Notes under the pieces: model-generated
Seen by the model: the letters and a program-made list of their open reading frames with translations, nothing else
The model's database searches: none
What the model was told of the DNA's origin: nothing
Position numbers and translations under genes: made by a program
Shown here: one piece after another, positions 19,203 through 28,859 of the stretch
Numbering within the stretch: the first letter of the stretch is position 1
Layout: each line of letters begins with the position of its first letter
From: Ignavibacteriales bacterium
Lineage (GTDB): Bacteria > Bacteroidota > Ignavibacteria > Ignavibacteriales > Melioribacteraceae
Length of the DNA: 64,000 nucleotides
Reading direction: 5' to 3'
Assembly (NCBI GenBank): GCA_020061355.1
Contig: JAGUYK010000026.1
Span: forward strand, 44,949-108,948

Positions 19203-20495
19203 TTAAGATTTCTTATCATCCTTGCGCTTGGATGTTATTGAAATTTTTGAACCATCCTCTAAATCTTTTGATATTGCTCTGTAAGGACCTGTAATAACTT
19301 CTTCATCCCCTTTCACACCTTCAATAATTTCGATATAAGTGTCATCACTTATTCCTGTTTTCACTTCAATCATCTTTGCTTTGCCTTCGCTTACAATAAA
19401 TATTACTTCTTTCGGTTTATTACTTTTTCCATTCTTTGGTTTAGGTGCGGACTCTTCACCTTCAGTCGCTTCAGTATCTTCTTTTGTAGTTTCCTTTTTC
19501 ATATCAGGAAGTCGTGCTGTAACACTCTGTATCGGAACAGCCAGTACATTAGTTCTCGTCTCGGTTTCAATATTAGCATCACAAGACATTCCCGGTCGGA
19601 TTTGATCACCGGGATTAACCAATTTTATTTTTACTTCGAAGTTTACAACTTGATCTTGTGAACCCAGACCGGTTGTTTTTGCGCTGTTTCCAATTTGTGT
19701 AACAACCCCATGAAATTCTCTTTCACCAAAAGCATCAACTTTTATTTTCGCAGTATCGCCAACTGAAACAAGAACTACATCGTTCTCATCAACATCAACT
19801 GTTGCTTCCATCTGATTCAAATCTGCAACTGTAAGAAGAGTTGTACCCTGAAAGACGCTTCCAATCACCCGTTCATTAAGTTCTACATCAAGTATACTTA
19901 TTGTACCATTAATTGGAGAATATACATAGGTTTTGTTTAAATTTTCCAAAGCTTCTTTAAGCGATGCTTCCGATTGTGCAACACTTGATCTTTGAGATTC
20001 ATAATTAGCTTTAGTCTGTAAGTAAGTGGATTTTGATGCTTCCAACTCAGAATCACTTGCCAATCCTTTCTGGAATAGACCCTGAATACGTGTATAATCT
20101 GCTTCAACTTTATCTAAAAGTGCTTTTGTAGAATTTAAATTTGCATTTGTTTGAGCGAGACGAGCTTCGACTTGTGTTTTTTGTGCTTCATAAATATCTG
20201 GTTTAATTCTTAATAGAAGTTGACCTTTTTTAACTTTATCACCTTCACGAACATATAGCGATACTATTTCACCTGTGGCTTCTGCAGTTATTTTTACAAG
20301 GAAAACGGGATTTATTTTGCCGGTGGCAGAAACAACCTGAGTTATTGATTTGCGTTGTGTTATTTCAGTCTGAACCTGGAATATGTCCTCTTTATTTCCA
20401 CCAAAAACAACAAGAAGAATAACAACAAGTAAAAGAACTCCCAATCCTCCGAATATTAAAAGTTTCTTTTTTGATTTCTTTTTTCCGTTAGACAT
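19203..20495 (-). CDS. MacA/HlyD-type periplasmic adaptor (membrane fusion protein)
   Basis: A 430-residue adaptor linking the inner-membrane permeases to the TolC-like channel. A lysine-rich N-terminus (MSNGKKKSKKK) precedes one membrane helix (about residues 12-31). Then come the barrel-sandwich lipoyl half motifs (ATGEIVSLYVREGDKVKKGQLLL and YSPINGTISILDVELNERV), an alpha-hairpin (residues about 100-185 with repeated Gln/Ala/Glu heptads), a beta-barrel domain and a membrane-proximal domain. An acidic, low-complexity insert (about residues 335-365: KKETTKEDTEATEGEESAPK) interrupts the C-terminal part. It lies 20 bases downstream of tolC. Confidence 0.94.
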   Translation of the reverse strand: MSNGKKKSKKKLLIFGGLGVLLLVVILLVVFGGNKEDIFQVQTEITQRKSITQVVSATGKINPVFLVKITAEATGEIVSLYVREGDKVKKGQLLLRIKPDIYEAQKTQVEARLAQTNANLNSTKALLDKVEADYTRIQGLFQKGLASDSELEASKSTYLQTKANYESQRSSVAQSEASLKEALENLNKTYVYSPINGTISILDVELNERVIGSVFQGTTLLTVADLNQMEATVDVDENDVVLVSVGDTAKIKVDAFGEREFHGVVTQIGNSAKTTGLGSQDQVVNFEVKIKLVNPGDQIRPGMSCDANIETETRTNVLAVPIQSVTARLPDMKKETTKEDTEATEGEESAPKPKNGKSNKPKEVIFIVSEGKAKMIEVKTGISDDTYIEIIEGVKGDEEVITGPYRAISKDLEDGSKISITSKRKDDKKS

Positions 20496-20515
20496 TTTTT
20501 ATGACTCCTTAGTTT

Positions 20516-21862
20516 TTATTCAAACTTTTTATAATCAAGTTTGCCAAGAGAATTATTAAGTTTATCACGTTTTGTGTAAAAATCGAATGTGGTGTTTATT
20601 TTATTTCTTAAAGCATCTGTATAATCTCTATCGGCTTGGAGGACCTCCAGAATTGTTCCAGAACCAAGATTATATCTTTCCTGGTTTATCTTCCTTGTTT
20701 CCTCAGCGGCAATGACATTTTTTGAAGCAACATCAAGACTTTTCTTTGCTGCAACTAAATCTAAATAACCTTGTTTTACTTCAATTTTTATCAAACGTTC
20801 TAATGCTAACAAATCTTCCTTAGTGTTTTTTAACGTCACTTCTGCTAATTGAATTTGAGTCTCTGTATTCCAATTTGAAAAGATTGGAACACTTAGTGAC
20901 AAACCAATATTTAGAACTTTACGGTCAAGCAGATTGTCGAATTTAGTTGCGCTGGTTGAGTAAGAGTAGTTTCCTGAGAGTAATGGAAACATACCTGAAC
21001 GTGCAATTGTTAATCCGCTTTCAGCAGAATTTACATTTAGTTGTTGGCTCTTAAAATCAAATCTTGTATCAAGCGCTGACTTTACCATACTCTGTACATT
21101 ATCAAATTCTCTAACATATGCATCAGTATCAACTGCTCCCTGATCACCGAACGGGTTAACGAGTTTATATTCTTCGAGAACATCCAAACCAAGATAATTC
21201 AGGAGATTTCCTAAGGCAGTTTCATAGCTGTTCTGTGCTTGAATTAATAATAGTTCGGCATTTCCCAACTGAACCTGAGAAGTATATACATCAGCTTTAG
21301 CAACTATTCCTAAACGGTTCCGCTCATTTACGGTTTCATAAAATTTTTGATAATATTTAACATTTTCCTCACGAACACGCATCAATTCATCTGCATTTAG
21401 AACTAAGTAATAATAGTTTGTTGCTTCGTAAACAACATCCTGTTTCTTTTTCTCAATATTATATTCAGTAGCTTTTAAGTTATCTTTCTTTTGATTGATG
21501 TTCGCAATATTGGCAAGTCCATCAAATAGTCTAATATTTCCACCAATTCCCGTTGAATAAGAACGGTTATCAACTTGAGAAGCTGCGGTTACGACTTCAT
21601 TCCCGAGAAAATCTCTCTGGGTACCACCCACATCGCTAACCCTTTGAAAGCTCCATGTAGCCGAAGCTCCAAGAGATGGTAAAAGATCACCATAAGCTGA
21701 TTTTAATTGTGATTTACTCGATTCAAGTGTGTTCTTTACTTTAATAAGGGACGTGTTCCGGTTTAATGCAATTGAAATTGCTTCGTGAAGAGTTAAATTT
21801 TTCTGAGCAGAAATAGGAATGACAAATAGAAAAGCAACAATTGCCAGAATCATTTTTTTCAT
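20516..21862 (-). CDS. TolC-family outer-membrane efflux protein
   Basis: A 448-residue outer-membrane channel with a signal peptide (MKKMILAIVAFLFVIPISAQ). Two related halves carry the OEP repeats: LTLHEAISIALNRNTSLIKVK at the start of the first, then a coiled-coil region, and SGLTIARSGMFPLLSGNYSYS at the start of the second, with the conserved NLGSGTILEVLQADRDYTDALRN near the end. Length is normal for TolC. It is the first gene of the efflux operon and has a strong AAGGAG site before its ATG. A TAATTTTG box (plus-strand 21897-21904) could be its -7 promoter element, but the -33 element is not clear. A small inverted repeat (TGTGC...GCACA, 21882-21898) overlaps the expected transcription start. 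Confidence 0.95.
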   Translation of the reverse strand: MKKMILAIVAFLFVIPISAQKNLTLHEAISIALNRNTSLIKVKNTLESSKSQLKSAYGDLLPSLGASATWSFQRVSDVGGTQRDFLGNEVVTAASQVDNRSYSTGIGGNIRLFDGLANIANINQKKDNLKATEYNIEKKKQDVVYEATNYYYLVLNADELMRVREENVKYYQKFYETVNERNRLGIVAKADVYTSQVQLGNAELLLIQAQNSYETALGNLLNYLGLDVLEEYKLVNPFGDQGAVDTDAYVREFDNVQSMVKSALDTRFDFKSQQLNVNSAESGLTIARSGMFPLLSGNYSYSTSATKFDNLLDRKVLNIGLSLSVPIFSNWNTETQIQLAEVTLKNTKEDLLALERLIKIEVKQGYLDLVAAKKSLDVASKNVIAAEETRKINQERYNLGSGTILEVLQADRDYTDALRNKINTTFDFYTKRDKLNNSLGKLDYKKFE

Positions 21863-21970
21863 CTTTAAAAACTCCTTTTTATGTGCATGTCAAGCACAAA
21901 ATTAAATTTACTGTTAATTATGACGATATTAGATAACCAAAAGTTACAAATTATGTAGATAATAAATTAT

Positions 21971-23380
21971 TTAATTTTGAGCTAAGATTTTATCTTTTAA
22001 TTGAAGAAGATAGTTGTAGGCGTCTTCATAATTATTACCGATCTTACCATCCAGTATTGCATCTTCTATGGCCGATTTAATTTCACCAACAAGTTTAGAA
22101 GGTGGAATATTACATAACTTCATTATTTCATCCCCTCTAACCGGTGATTGGAAAGCTCTTAATTTGTCCTTCTCTTTTACATCCCTGACTTTTTGCATAA
22201 CAAGTTCATAATTTTCTAAATACTTATTAACTTTATTTGGGTTTTTACTTGTAATATCAGCCCGGCATAATGTAATTAAATCATCAAGGTCTTCATCAGC
22301 TGCCACAATTAAGCGTCTTATGGCAGAATCTGAAACTTGTTCATCAACAAGAGCAATAGGTCTAAGATGCAATCGTACAAGCTTTTCAATATAACTGAGT
22401 CTGTGCAAAGGAAGTTTCATTCTTTCAAATATACTTTTCATCATACGTGCACCAAGTTCCTCGTGTCCGTGGAAAGTCCATCCGGTACCTTCAACAAATC
22501 TTTTTGTGGGTGGCTTTGCAATATCATGAACCAAAGAAGCAAATCTCAACCATAAATTATCACTTACTTTTGCAATATTATCAACTACCATGCAAGTATG
22601 ATAAAAAACATCCTTATGATGATATTCTTTTCTCTGTTCAACACCTCCCATTGCTTCAATCTCGGGAAAAATAATTTTCATAATGCCGCTCTCGTACAAG
22701 AGTATTAAACCGATAGATGGTTTTGGAGATGATAATATTTTAAAGAATTCATCGGTAATTCGTTCCTGAGAAATAATCGATAATCTCTCAGCTAATTTGG
22801 ATGCTGCGTTGAAAGTGCTAATTTCAATTTCGAATCCTAACTGAGAAGCAAAACGAAAAGCACGTAATATTCTAAGTGGATCATCGTTAAATGTATCGTC
22901 TGGATTCAAAGGTGTGCGAATAATTTTGTCGGAGATATCTTTGTAACCATTAAATTTATCAACAAGTGATCCATAATCTTTTCGATTAAGTGAAACAGCA
23001 AGGGTATTGATTGTAAAATCTCTTCGGTTCAGGTCATCATCTAAAGTACCGGGAGTAACTTTTGGATTACGGCTGTTTCTGGAATAAGACTCTTTCCTTG
23101 CTCCAACAAATTCTAAGGAGAGATTACGATAGTGGAAGTGAGCTGTGCCAAAATTTTTAAATATTGCTACATCAGAAACTCTTAATTCTTCTGCTAGTTG
23201 CTTTGCAAAATCAGGACCGCTTCCAACAACAAGAAAATCCATTTCGTCTCTATCCCTTCCTAATATCAGATCGCGTATAAATCCTCCAACAAGGTATAAC
23301 CCTTCGTTCCTTTTTTCAGCAAGGTCGGATGCAACTTTTAGGAAATCATAATCACCTAGTTTAGTATTAAAGTCGATCAT
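21971..23380 (-). CDS. cca: CCA-adding enzyme / poly(A) polymerase family tRNA nucleotidyltransferase with HD domain
   Basis: Class II nucleotidyltransferase that adds or repairs the tRNA 3' CCA end. The 469-residue protein has the head motif LYLVGGFIRDLILGRDRDEMDFLVV with the metal-binding acidic pair D..D, then NRRDFTINTLAVSL, DPLRILRAFRFASQLGF and ERITDEFFKIL, all family hallmarks. The C-terminal half contains an HD phosphohydrolase domain (FASLVHDIAKPPTKR ... FHGHEELGARM), which in relatives has phosphatase/phosphodiesterase activity. The tRNA-Leu(UAG) gene in this window does not encode CCA, so such an enzyme is needed. It overlaps the upstream peptidase gene by 4 bases. A poly(A) polymerase role cannot be excluded. 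Confidence 0.9.
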   Translation of the reverse strand: MIDFNTKLGDYDFLKVASDLAEKRNEGLYLVGGFIRDLILGRDRDEMDFLVVGSGPDFAKQLAEELRVSDVAIFKNFGTAHFHYRNLSLEFVGARKESYSRNSRNPKVTPGTLDDDLNRRDFTINTLAVSLNRKDYGSLVDKFNGYKDISDKIIRTPLNPDDTFNDDPLRILRAFRFASQLGFEIEISTFNAASKLAERLSIISQERITDEFFKILSSPKPSIGLILLYESGIMKIIFPEIEAMGGVEQRKEYHHKDVFYHTCMVVDNIAKVSDNLWLRFASLVHDIAKPPTKRFVEGTGWTFHGHEELGARMMKSIFERMKLPLHRLSYIEKLVRLHLRPIALVDEQVSDSAIRRLIVAADEDLDDLITLCRADITSKNPNKVNKYLENYELVMQKVRDVKEKDKLRAFQSPVRGDEIMKLCNIPPSKLVGEIKSAIEDAILDGKIGNNYEDAYNYLLQLKDKILAQN

Positions 23381-25584
23381 TCGTACACAAAGTTAATTTT
23401 TATTTCATCTGCAAAATTATTTAACCAATTGATCATTCTCAGGTTTTCAATAAGCGAATGAAGGTATTTTCCTCCTTCTTCAATTTGTAACGATTTTATT
23501 GCAAGTTCCTGTGCAATTTTGTACTTACCTATTTTAATAGCCCCTTGCGATAATTTCATTACTGCATAACTCGAAGTTTCATCGTCTACGATTACTTTTT
23601 CTCTAAGACTATTTAGTATACTATCTAACTCATTATTGTCTTTACAATAACGAAGTAAGACCGGAATAGATTCATAATAAATGCGCTTCTCATTCAATTT
23701 AATAAGTAAGTTTAATCTTTTCCTTTGATCGCCTTCAATGTACTCCTTCAACGTATTTATATCAATGTCATGTAAAGCCTTTCTTATTAATACTTCGTTT
23801 CGATAATCAATTGTAGGTGATTGAACCAATAAACTATCATACCATCTTTTGGCTTCAACAGTTTTATTATTCCTTACTAACAAATCACCCATTGTCAATT
23901 CTAACGTGTAAAGATAAGGAGTTCGAAGAAAGTTATTGATCTCTCTGCTTACTATTTCTTCTGTTGAATCATAATCTTTCAATTTAATCTTAGAATTAAC
24001 AAGCCCGATTATGGATTGATACGAACCTGAATATTCGTAAACCAGGTCAAACTCTTTTTGTGCCTCAGAATAATTTTTTTGATTGTACAATATCCAGGCT
24101 TTTTTTGTTCGATGTGCTGCAGTCCTTGCGCAATGCTTTTTGAAAATTGTCTGTCCGCCAAAATATAACTGCGCAGTATGCTTGTTAAAATCAATTTTAA
24201 TATCGTTTAAGAATATATTGTATTCACTTTCCAATTCTTGTAATGATTTGTTGAATATCTGTTCAAAATTCAAATTGCGATAGAGTTTTTTTATCTTTTC
24301 TGTTCCATAATTGTCTATTAAATATTTTATGAAGGAACCGGCATAAACATAAGAGATTGATGAATACTGAGAAAAAAATGTAAACCCACCAAACAGATTT
24401 TTTAATGATGTTTTAAAACCTGCCGACCTGGCTAATTTTGCCATATAGTGTACCGGCATATCATCATAATTATCCTCAATTGCCATAGCTAAACCCTCAA
24501 TCATAGCCGGGTTCAAATTATCGGAGACCAAAAATGGCGTTGTTCCAAATTCACCTGCAAGAATATGAACAATTTCATGCTTTAATGTAGAAGTATAACT
24601 AGGATAATTCAGATAAATCTGTTTTAACCATGGTTTTGCAACATCTGCCCTACCGGCACCGAATAATTCTCTTTTTTGATCTTCGCTTTCAAAAACGAGA
24701 GAAGTAATTTTTATTTTAGTATTGCTTTCTAACTTTTGAGCATTCTGTTCATAATAAAATTCATGCAGTAATGCTAATAGTTCTAAGGAATGCTTCTCAA
24801 TACTATTCGGATAGAGTACTTCAAAATGATCGGTTCTAACTGATTTATTAAGATGATTCCTAATTACACGAATATCCGTTGAGAAATTTAATGCAGGTTT
24901 CAGTAAGAAAAAAAGAGCACTAACAATTATTATTAAACTCACTGCTTTTATTCTATTAATTTTACCATTTTTGTAAAAATTTATAATGAACAAAACACCA
25001 ATAAATATTGCTATATGGAAAAGTCGATAAGAAATTAATAAGTTGTCTACTGACAAATCTTCATCGTAAATCGTTCCCGGGAAATATCCGAATATGATAT
25101 TATAAAAATAAATTTGTGGATTGAAATAGAACTCTATTATTGGAAGAGAAAGAAAAAACAATGTGAATATCACGAACAACAGATAATTAAAACGCTTAAA
25201 TATTGCCGCAATTAGCATTCCCGTTATGTATCCAAAAAACAATGATGGGACAGAAATAATAAAATAAAATAGTACGCCGTCGTTAATCGGGCATTCCGTC
25301 AGTAATATGGTTGAAGTTATTCCCGAAACCAAAGGCATTATTACAGAATAGAGAAAAAAGAATTTTGTTTTTTTGAGATGCTCTAATAAATAATTATTGC
25401 TGTCTTCAATTAATCTTGAGTTATTAATTGCGCTGATACCAGATGAAACGAAAAACAATAAACTATTTGCAATCGAAAATTCGTAACCAATTATATTAAT
25501 TAAAGGGAAAAATACGAAGAAGATGTTAAATAGAGTGAGGATTAAAAGTAAAATGAAATTCAGGTTTATTTTGGGGATTCTCAA
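23377..25584 (-). CDS. Predicted membrane-anchored zinc metallopeptidase (peptidase MA-like) with C-terminal repeats
   Basis: No precise family is recognised. The 735-residue protein has about six to seven hydrophobic segments in residues 1-235. An extracytoplasmic domain follows with a gluzincin-type zinc site: HEIVH at 336-340 and a downstream Glu363 in MIEGLAMAIED, the arrangement of MA-clan peptidases. The last 270 residues look like helical TPR-type repeats (KAWILYNQKNYSEAQKEFDL is a clear example). The start is TTG at 25584, 1 base after the murA stop with GGAA upstream; ATG is not available nearby. It is coupled to cca by a 4-base overlap. Co-transcription with murA and a Ser/Thr kinase hints at a cell-envelope role, but that is inference. 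Confidence 0.78.
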   Translation of the reverse strand: MRIPKINLNFILLLILTLFNIFFVFFPLINIIGYEFSIANSLLFFVSSGISAINNSRLIEDSNNYLLEHLKKTKFFFLYSVIMPLVSGITSTILLTECPINDGVLFYFIISVPSLFFGYITGMLIAAIFKRFNYLLFVIFTLFFLSLPIIEFYFNPQIYFYNIIFGYFPGTIYDEDLSVDNLLISYRLFHIAIFIGVLFIINFYKNGKINRIKAVSLIIIVSALFFLLKPALNFSTDIRVIRNHLNKSVRTDHFEVLYPNSIEKHSLELLALLHEFYYEQNAQKLESNTKIKITSLVFESEDQKRELFGAGRADVAKPWLKQIYLNYPSYTSTLKHEIVHILAGEFGTTPFLVSDNLNPAMIEGLAMAIEDNYDDMPVHYMAKLARSAGFKTSLKNLFGGFTFFSQYSSISYVYAGSFIKYLIDNYGTEKIKKLYRNLNFEQIFNKSLQELESEYNIFLNDIKIDFNKHTAQLYFGGQTIFKKHCARTAAHRTKKAWILYNQKNYSEAQKEFDLVYEYSGSYQSIIGLVNSKIKLKDYDSTEEIVSREINNFLRTPYLYTLELTMGDLLVRNNKTVEAKRWYDSLLVQSPTIDYRNEVLIRKALHDIDINTLKEYIEGDQRKRLNLLIKLNEKRIYYESIPVLLRYCKDNNELDSILNSLREKVIVDDETSSYAVMKLSQGAIKIGKYKIAQELAIKSLQIEEGGKYLHSLIENLRMINWLNNFADEIKINFVYE

Positions 25585-25585
25585 A

Positions 25586-26851
25586 CTAAAATTCCGTTGT
25601 TGCTACACGTTCAATATCGGCACCTAACATTCGTAATTTTTCTTCGATCCTTTGATATCCTCTATCAAGATGATAAATCCGCAATACTTCTGTTGAACCT
25701 TCTGCAGCTAATCCAGCTAAAACCAAACATGCGCTTGCTCTTAAATCCGTTGACATTACTTTAGCACCTTTAAGTTTTTCAACGCCTTTAATGACCGCTC
25801 CATTATTAATCAACTCGATATTTGCTCCCATACGATTTAATTCTGGGACGTGATTAAAACGATCAGTATAAATTGAGTCGGTAACAGTAGAGATTCCATT
25901 TGCTAAGGTCATGTAAGCGGTCCATTGTGCCTGCATATCAGTAGGAAATCCTGGATATACGGCGGTTGTAACATCCACACTTTTGAATCGAATATCATTT
26001 GCATCAATTGTCAGGATATTATTATCATATGATACTTTAACACCAGTATCCTCAAGTTTAACTAATAGTGAATCAAGATGACTAATATTTATATTATCCA
26101 GTGAAATCTTACTATTAGTAATTGCCCCGGCAATTAACAAAGTACCGGCTTCAATTCTATCAGGAATATTTACTATTGCTTCCGGAGATAATTGATCCTG
26201 TCCTTCAATCTCCAAAGAAGTAGTACCAATTCCGAAAATCTTTGCTCCCATTAAATTCAGATATTCTGCAAGAAGAATTATTTCAGGTTCAATAGCAGCA
26301 TTAGTTAACAGAGTAGTCCCTTTAGCTAAAACTGCAGCCATAAGCGTATTTCCTGTAGCTCCAACAGATGAAACATCTAAATGGATTTTTGTCCCATGCA
26401 GTTTTTTGGCTTTGGCTATTATGTAACCTTCCTCAAGAATAATTTCAGCTCCCAATTTCTTCATAGCTTCAAGATGAAGATTAATCGGGCGGGGTCCCCA
26501 TGCACATCCTCCAGGCATTGATACTTTTGCATATCCGTATCTTGAAAGCAATGGCCCTAAGACATAAACAGATGCACGCATTTTTTTTACCAGTTCATAA
26601 GGTGCTACCTGACTGGAAATGTTTGACGTATTAAGTTTTAATTCATGATTAAAAAACTCTGATTCGACGCCTAATTGCTTAAGCAGCTTGATCATCGTGT
26701 AAACATCATTTACTTCCGGCGTATTTTGAATTGTATTGATTCCGGAATTAAGAAGAGTTGCCGGCATTAATGCCAACGAAGAATTTTTTGCACCGCTTAC
26801 TATTATTTTACCGTTAAGTTTTTTTCCGCTTCGAATTATAAATTTATCCAA
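25586..26851 (-). CDS. murA: UDP-N-acetylglucosamine 1-carboxyvinyltransferase
   Basis: First committed step of peptidoglycan synthesis: transfers enolpyruvate from PEP to UDP-GlcNAc. The 421-residue protein has the expected N-terminal GKKLNGKIIVSGAKNSSLALMPA (substrate-binding Lys and Asn) and the catalytic cysteine loop MPGGCAWGPRPINLHL near residue 115, so it has the cysteine targeted by fosfomycin. Further motifs: SVGATGNTLMAAVLAKG, YPGFPTDMQAQW and TDLRASACLVLAGLAAEG. Length is normal. The start is TTG at 26851 with AAGGAA upstream. It lies 12 bases after the Ser/Thr kinase gene and 1 base before the peptidase gene. Confidence 0.97.
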   Translation of the reverse strand: MDKFIIRSGKKLNGKIIVSGAKNSSLALMPATLLNSGINTIQNTPEVNDVYTMIKLLKQLGVESEFFNHELKLNTSNISSQVAPYELVKKMRASVYVLGPLLSRYGYAKVSMPGGCAWGPRPINLHLEAMKKLGAEIILEEGYIIAKAKKLHGTKIHLDVSSVGATGNTLMAAVLAKGTTLLTNAAIEPEIILLAEYLNLMGAKIFGIGTTSLEIEGQDQLSPEAIVNIPDRIEAGTLLIAGAITNSKISLDNINISHLDSLLVKLEDTGVKVSYDNNILTIDANDIRFKSVDVTTAVYPGFPTDMQAQWTAYMTLANGISTVTDSIYTDRFNHVPELNRMGANIELINNGAVIKGVEKLKGAKVMSTDLRASACLVLAGLAAEGSTEVLRIYHLDRGYQRIEEKLRMLGADIERVATTEF

Positions 26852-26863
26852 AGTTATTATTCC

Positions 26864-28768
26864 TTATTCAATTCTAAACATCATTCCGTTAACACCAACC
26901 ATAAATAACTGATCATTAGAATTAATAGCAACATCGTTCATATTAGAAAATATTTGCGAGTCAATCAGGTTCCAGGTTTCACCTTTATTTTTGGAAATCA
27001 TGATTGTCCCTTTATTGCCAATAAGCACGGCATGTGAATCGGAAATAAAAAGTACTCTTTGCAAGCCGCCAATATCTGCAATTTTCGTCTCTTCCCAATT
27101 CTCACCATAATTTGTAGAACGCATAATGGTTCCATCACCTCCGACAATAAGTCCATAACCATTTTTTGTAAAATCAACCGACTTAAAATAGTTATCGATA
27201 GAATGATTATCCGCACGATTCCATGATTCTCCGCCGTTAGTTGTTTTAAGAATCAATCCATCCCATCCGACAGCAAATCCCCGCTTGGAATCAATAAACG
27301 AAAGGTCGAAGATCAGGTTGTTAGTGTTAGTTGCAACTTTATACCAATTAATACCACCATTTACGGTTTTAAGAATCATTCCCTTATTTCCGGTTATGAA
27401 ACCGGTATCATCGTCGAAAAATCTTACACGGAAAAAAGTGTAACCATTTTGAAATGGAATTTGCTGCAAAGTATCTAAAAAGTTCTGTCCATAAAAAATC
27501 GTTGATGAATCACCCACAATGATTGATCTGCCGTCAGTTGAACTATAAATATCACTAAAATTTATTTTGCGGTCGAAGCTTCGTAAATTCCATGTAAATC
27601 CAGCATTTGTAGAAGTGATTATTGTACCGGAGTCGCCTACTGCTGTTGCAAATTTTTCATTCGCAAAATAGATAGCATTCAGATTATTCAGAATATTACT
27701 CTGTACTTTGTTAATAGAACTGAATTTGAATTTATCTTCTTTAGAAGAGAAGAGAGATTGGATACTGAATTTTTCAAGTTGATCGAGTTTATTACTTGTT
27801 AATAAAACATGTACCTGCGTATAAACAAAATATGCTAAAATGATCATTAGAACAATGATTCCTGCAAAAGCCAGACTTGAAAACGCTTTATAAGATTTGG
27901 ATCTTTCTTCCGTTTGCTTAAAATAACTTGTATATAATTTAGCAACGTGCTTATCAATTTCCTGAACCTCATTAAACATTTCTTCACAACTATTATAACG
28001 ATCAAGAGGATTTTTTTCGAGAGATCTCTGAACCACTTTATCAACAACGTCTGGTATACCGGTAAGTTTTGATGAAATCTTTGGTGCAGATTTCTTTAAA
28101 TGACTATCCATAACCTCATATTCACTCTGGAAGTCGAATGGAGGCGTACCAACAATCATTTCGTAAGTTGTACAACCAATTGAATAAATATCACTTCTGT
28201 TAGTTACGTCATCGCCTCTTATCTGTTCCGGACTCATATAATAAACAGTACCGATTTTAGAACCGGTCTTAGTCATATTTTTATCAAAGAGAGATTTAGA
28301 AATTCCAAAATCCATGATTTTAGTAATTCCCTCTTTGTTAAGAATAATATTTGAAGGTTTAATATCTCTGTGAACGAAGCCTTTAGAATGTGCATAACCT
28401 AATCCGAGAAGTGCCTGTTTCAGTATATAAATAACATCATATAAATTAAATCTTCCCTGCCTCTGTATTACCTTTTCGAGACTTTCACCTTCAACATATT
28501 CCATAACGATTCCGAGGAGGTCACTATATTCGATAAATCCGTAAACAGTAACAATATTCGGATGCGACAGTTTTGCCTGGTTTTTTGCCTCGCGTTTAAA
28601 TCTCTCAATAAATCTTTCCCTATCAAATGTCTGTGCATTAAGCATTTTAATTGCAACATAACGGTCAAGCTTTGTATCATAAGCTTTGTAAACAATACCC
28701 ATACCGCCTTTGCCAAGTACTGAGACGATACGAAAATTATCAATCAATTTGCCTATTAAATTTTCCAT
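26864..28768 (-). CDS. Ser/Thr protein kinase with transmembrane helix and YCF48-like beta-propeller
   Basis: A 634-residue receptor-like Hanks-type kinase. I take the ATG at 28768 (MENLIGKLIDNFRIV) because kinase homology starts there; the frame is open to 28849. The kinase domain spans about 10-270: glycine loop LGKGGMGIVYKA, Lys41 in VAIKML, catalytic HRDIKPSN (Asp135), DFG at 153-155 and YMSPEQ. One membrane helix follows (about 299-320). The extracytoplasmic part carries repeated units of the YCF48/BNR type, each with GDSGTIITSTNAGFTW, GNKGMILKTVNGGINW or GWDGLILKTTNGGESW, about five or more copies forming a propeller. Placing it first in an operon with murA suggests envelope sensing, as PASTA kinases do elsewhere, though the sensor here is different. 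Confidence 0.93.
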   Translation of the reverse strand: MENLIGKLIDNFRIVSVLGKGGMGIVYKAYDTKLDRYVAIKMLNAQTFDRERFIERFKREAKNQAKLSHPNIVTVYGFIEYSDLLGIVMEYVEGESLEKVIQRQGRFNLYDVIYILKQALLGLGYAHSKGFVHRDIKPSNIILNKEGITKIMDFGISKSLFDKNMTKTGSKIGTVYYMSPEQIRGDDVTNRSDIYSIGCTTYEMIVGTPPFDFQSEYEVMDSHLKKSAPKISSKLTGIPDVVDKVVQRSLEKNPLDRYNSCEEMFNEVQEIDKHVAKLYTSYFKQTEERSKSYKAFSSLAFAGIIVLMIILAYFVYTQVHVLLTSNKLDQLEKFSIQSLFSSKEDKFKFSSINKVQSNILNNLNAIYFANEKFATAVGDSGTIITSTNAGFTWNLRSFDRKINFSDIYSSTDGRSIIVGDSSTIFYGQNFLDTLQQIPFQNGYTFFRVRFFDDDTGFITGNKGMILKTVNGGINWYKVATNTNNLIFDLSFIDSKRGFAVGWDGLILKTTNGGESWNRADNHSIDNYFKSVDFTKNGYGLIVGGDGTIMRSTNYGENWEETKIADIGGLQRVLFISDSHAVLIGNKGTIMISKNKGETWNLIDSQIFSNMNDVAINSNDQLFMVGVNGMMFRIE

Positions 28769-28859
28769 CGAATTAATTTTATTTTGGTAGTAGAATATAA
28801 AAAAATCTTTTCTATTTACGGTTAACAAAACTTTAATGGACGAATCCAAACAGAACTTT

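Noticed and set aside
21882-21898. TGTGC/GCACA inverted repeat upstream of tolC as an operator
   Set aside because: Only five paired bases per arm; too short to support an operator without comparative data.
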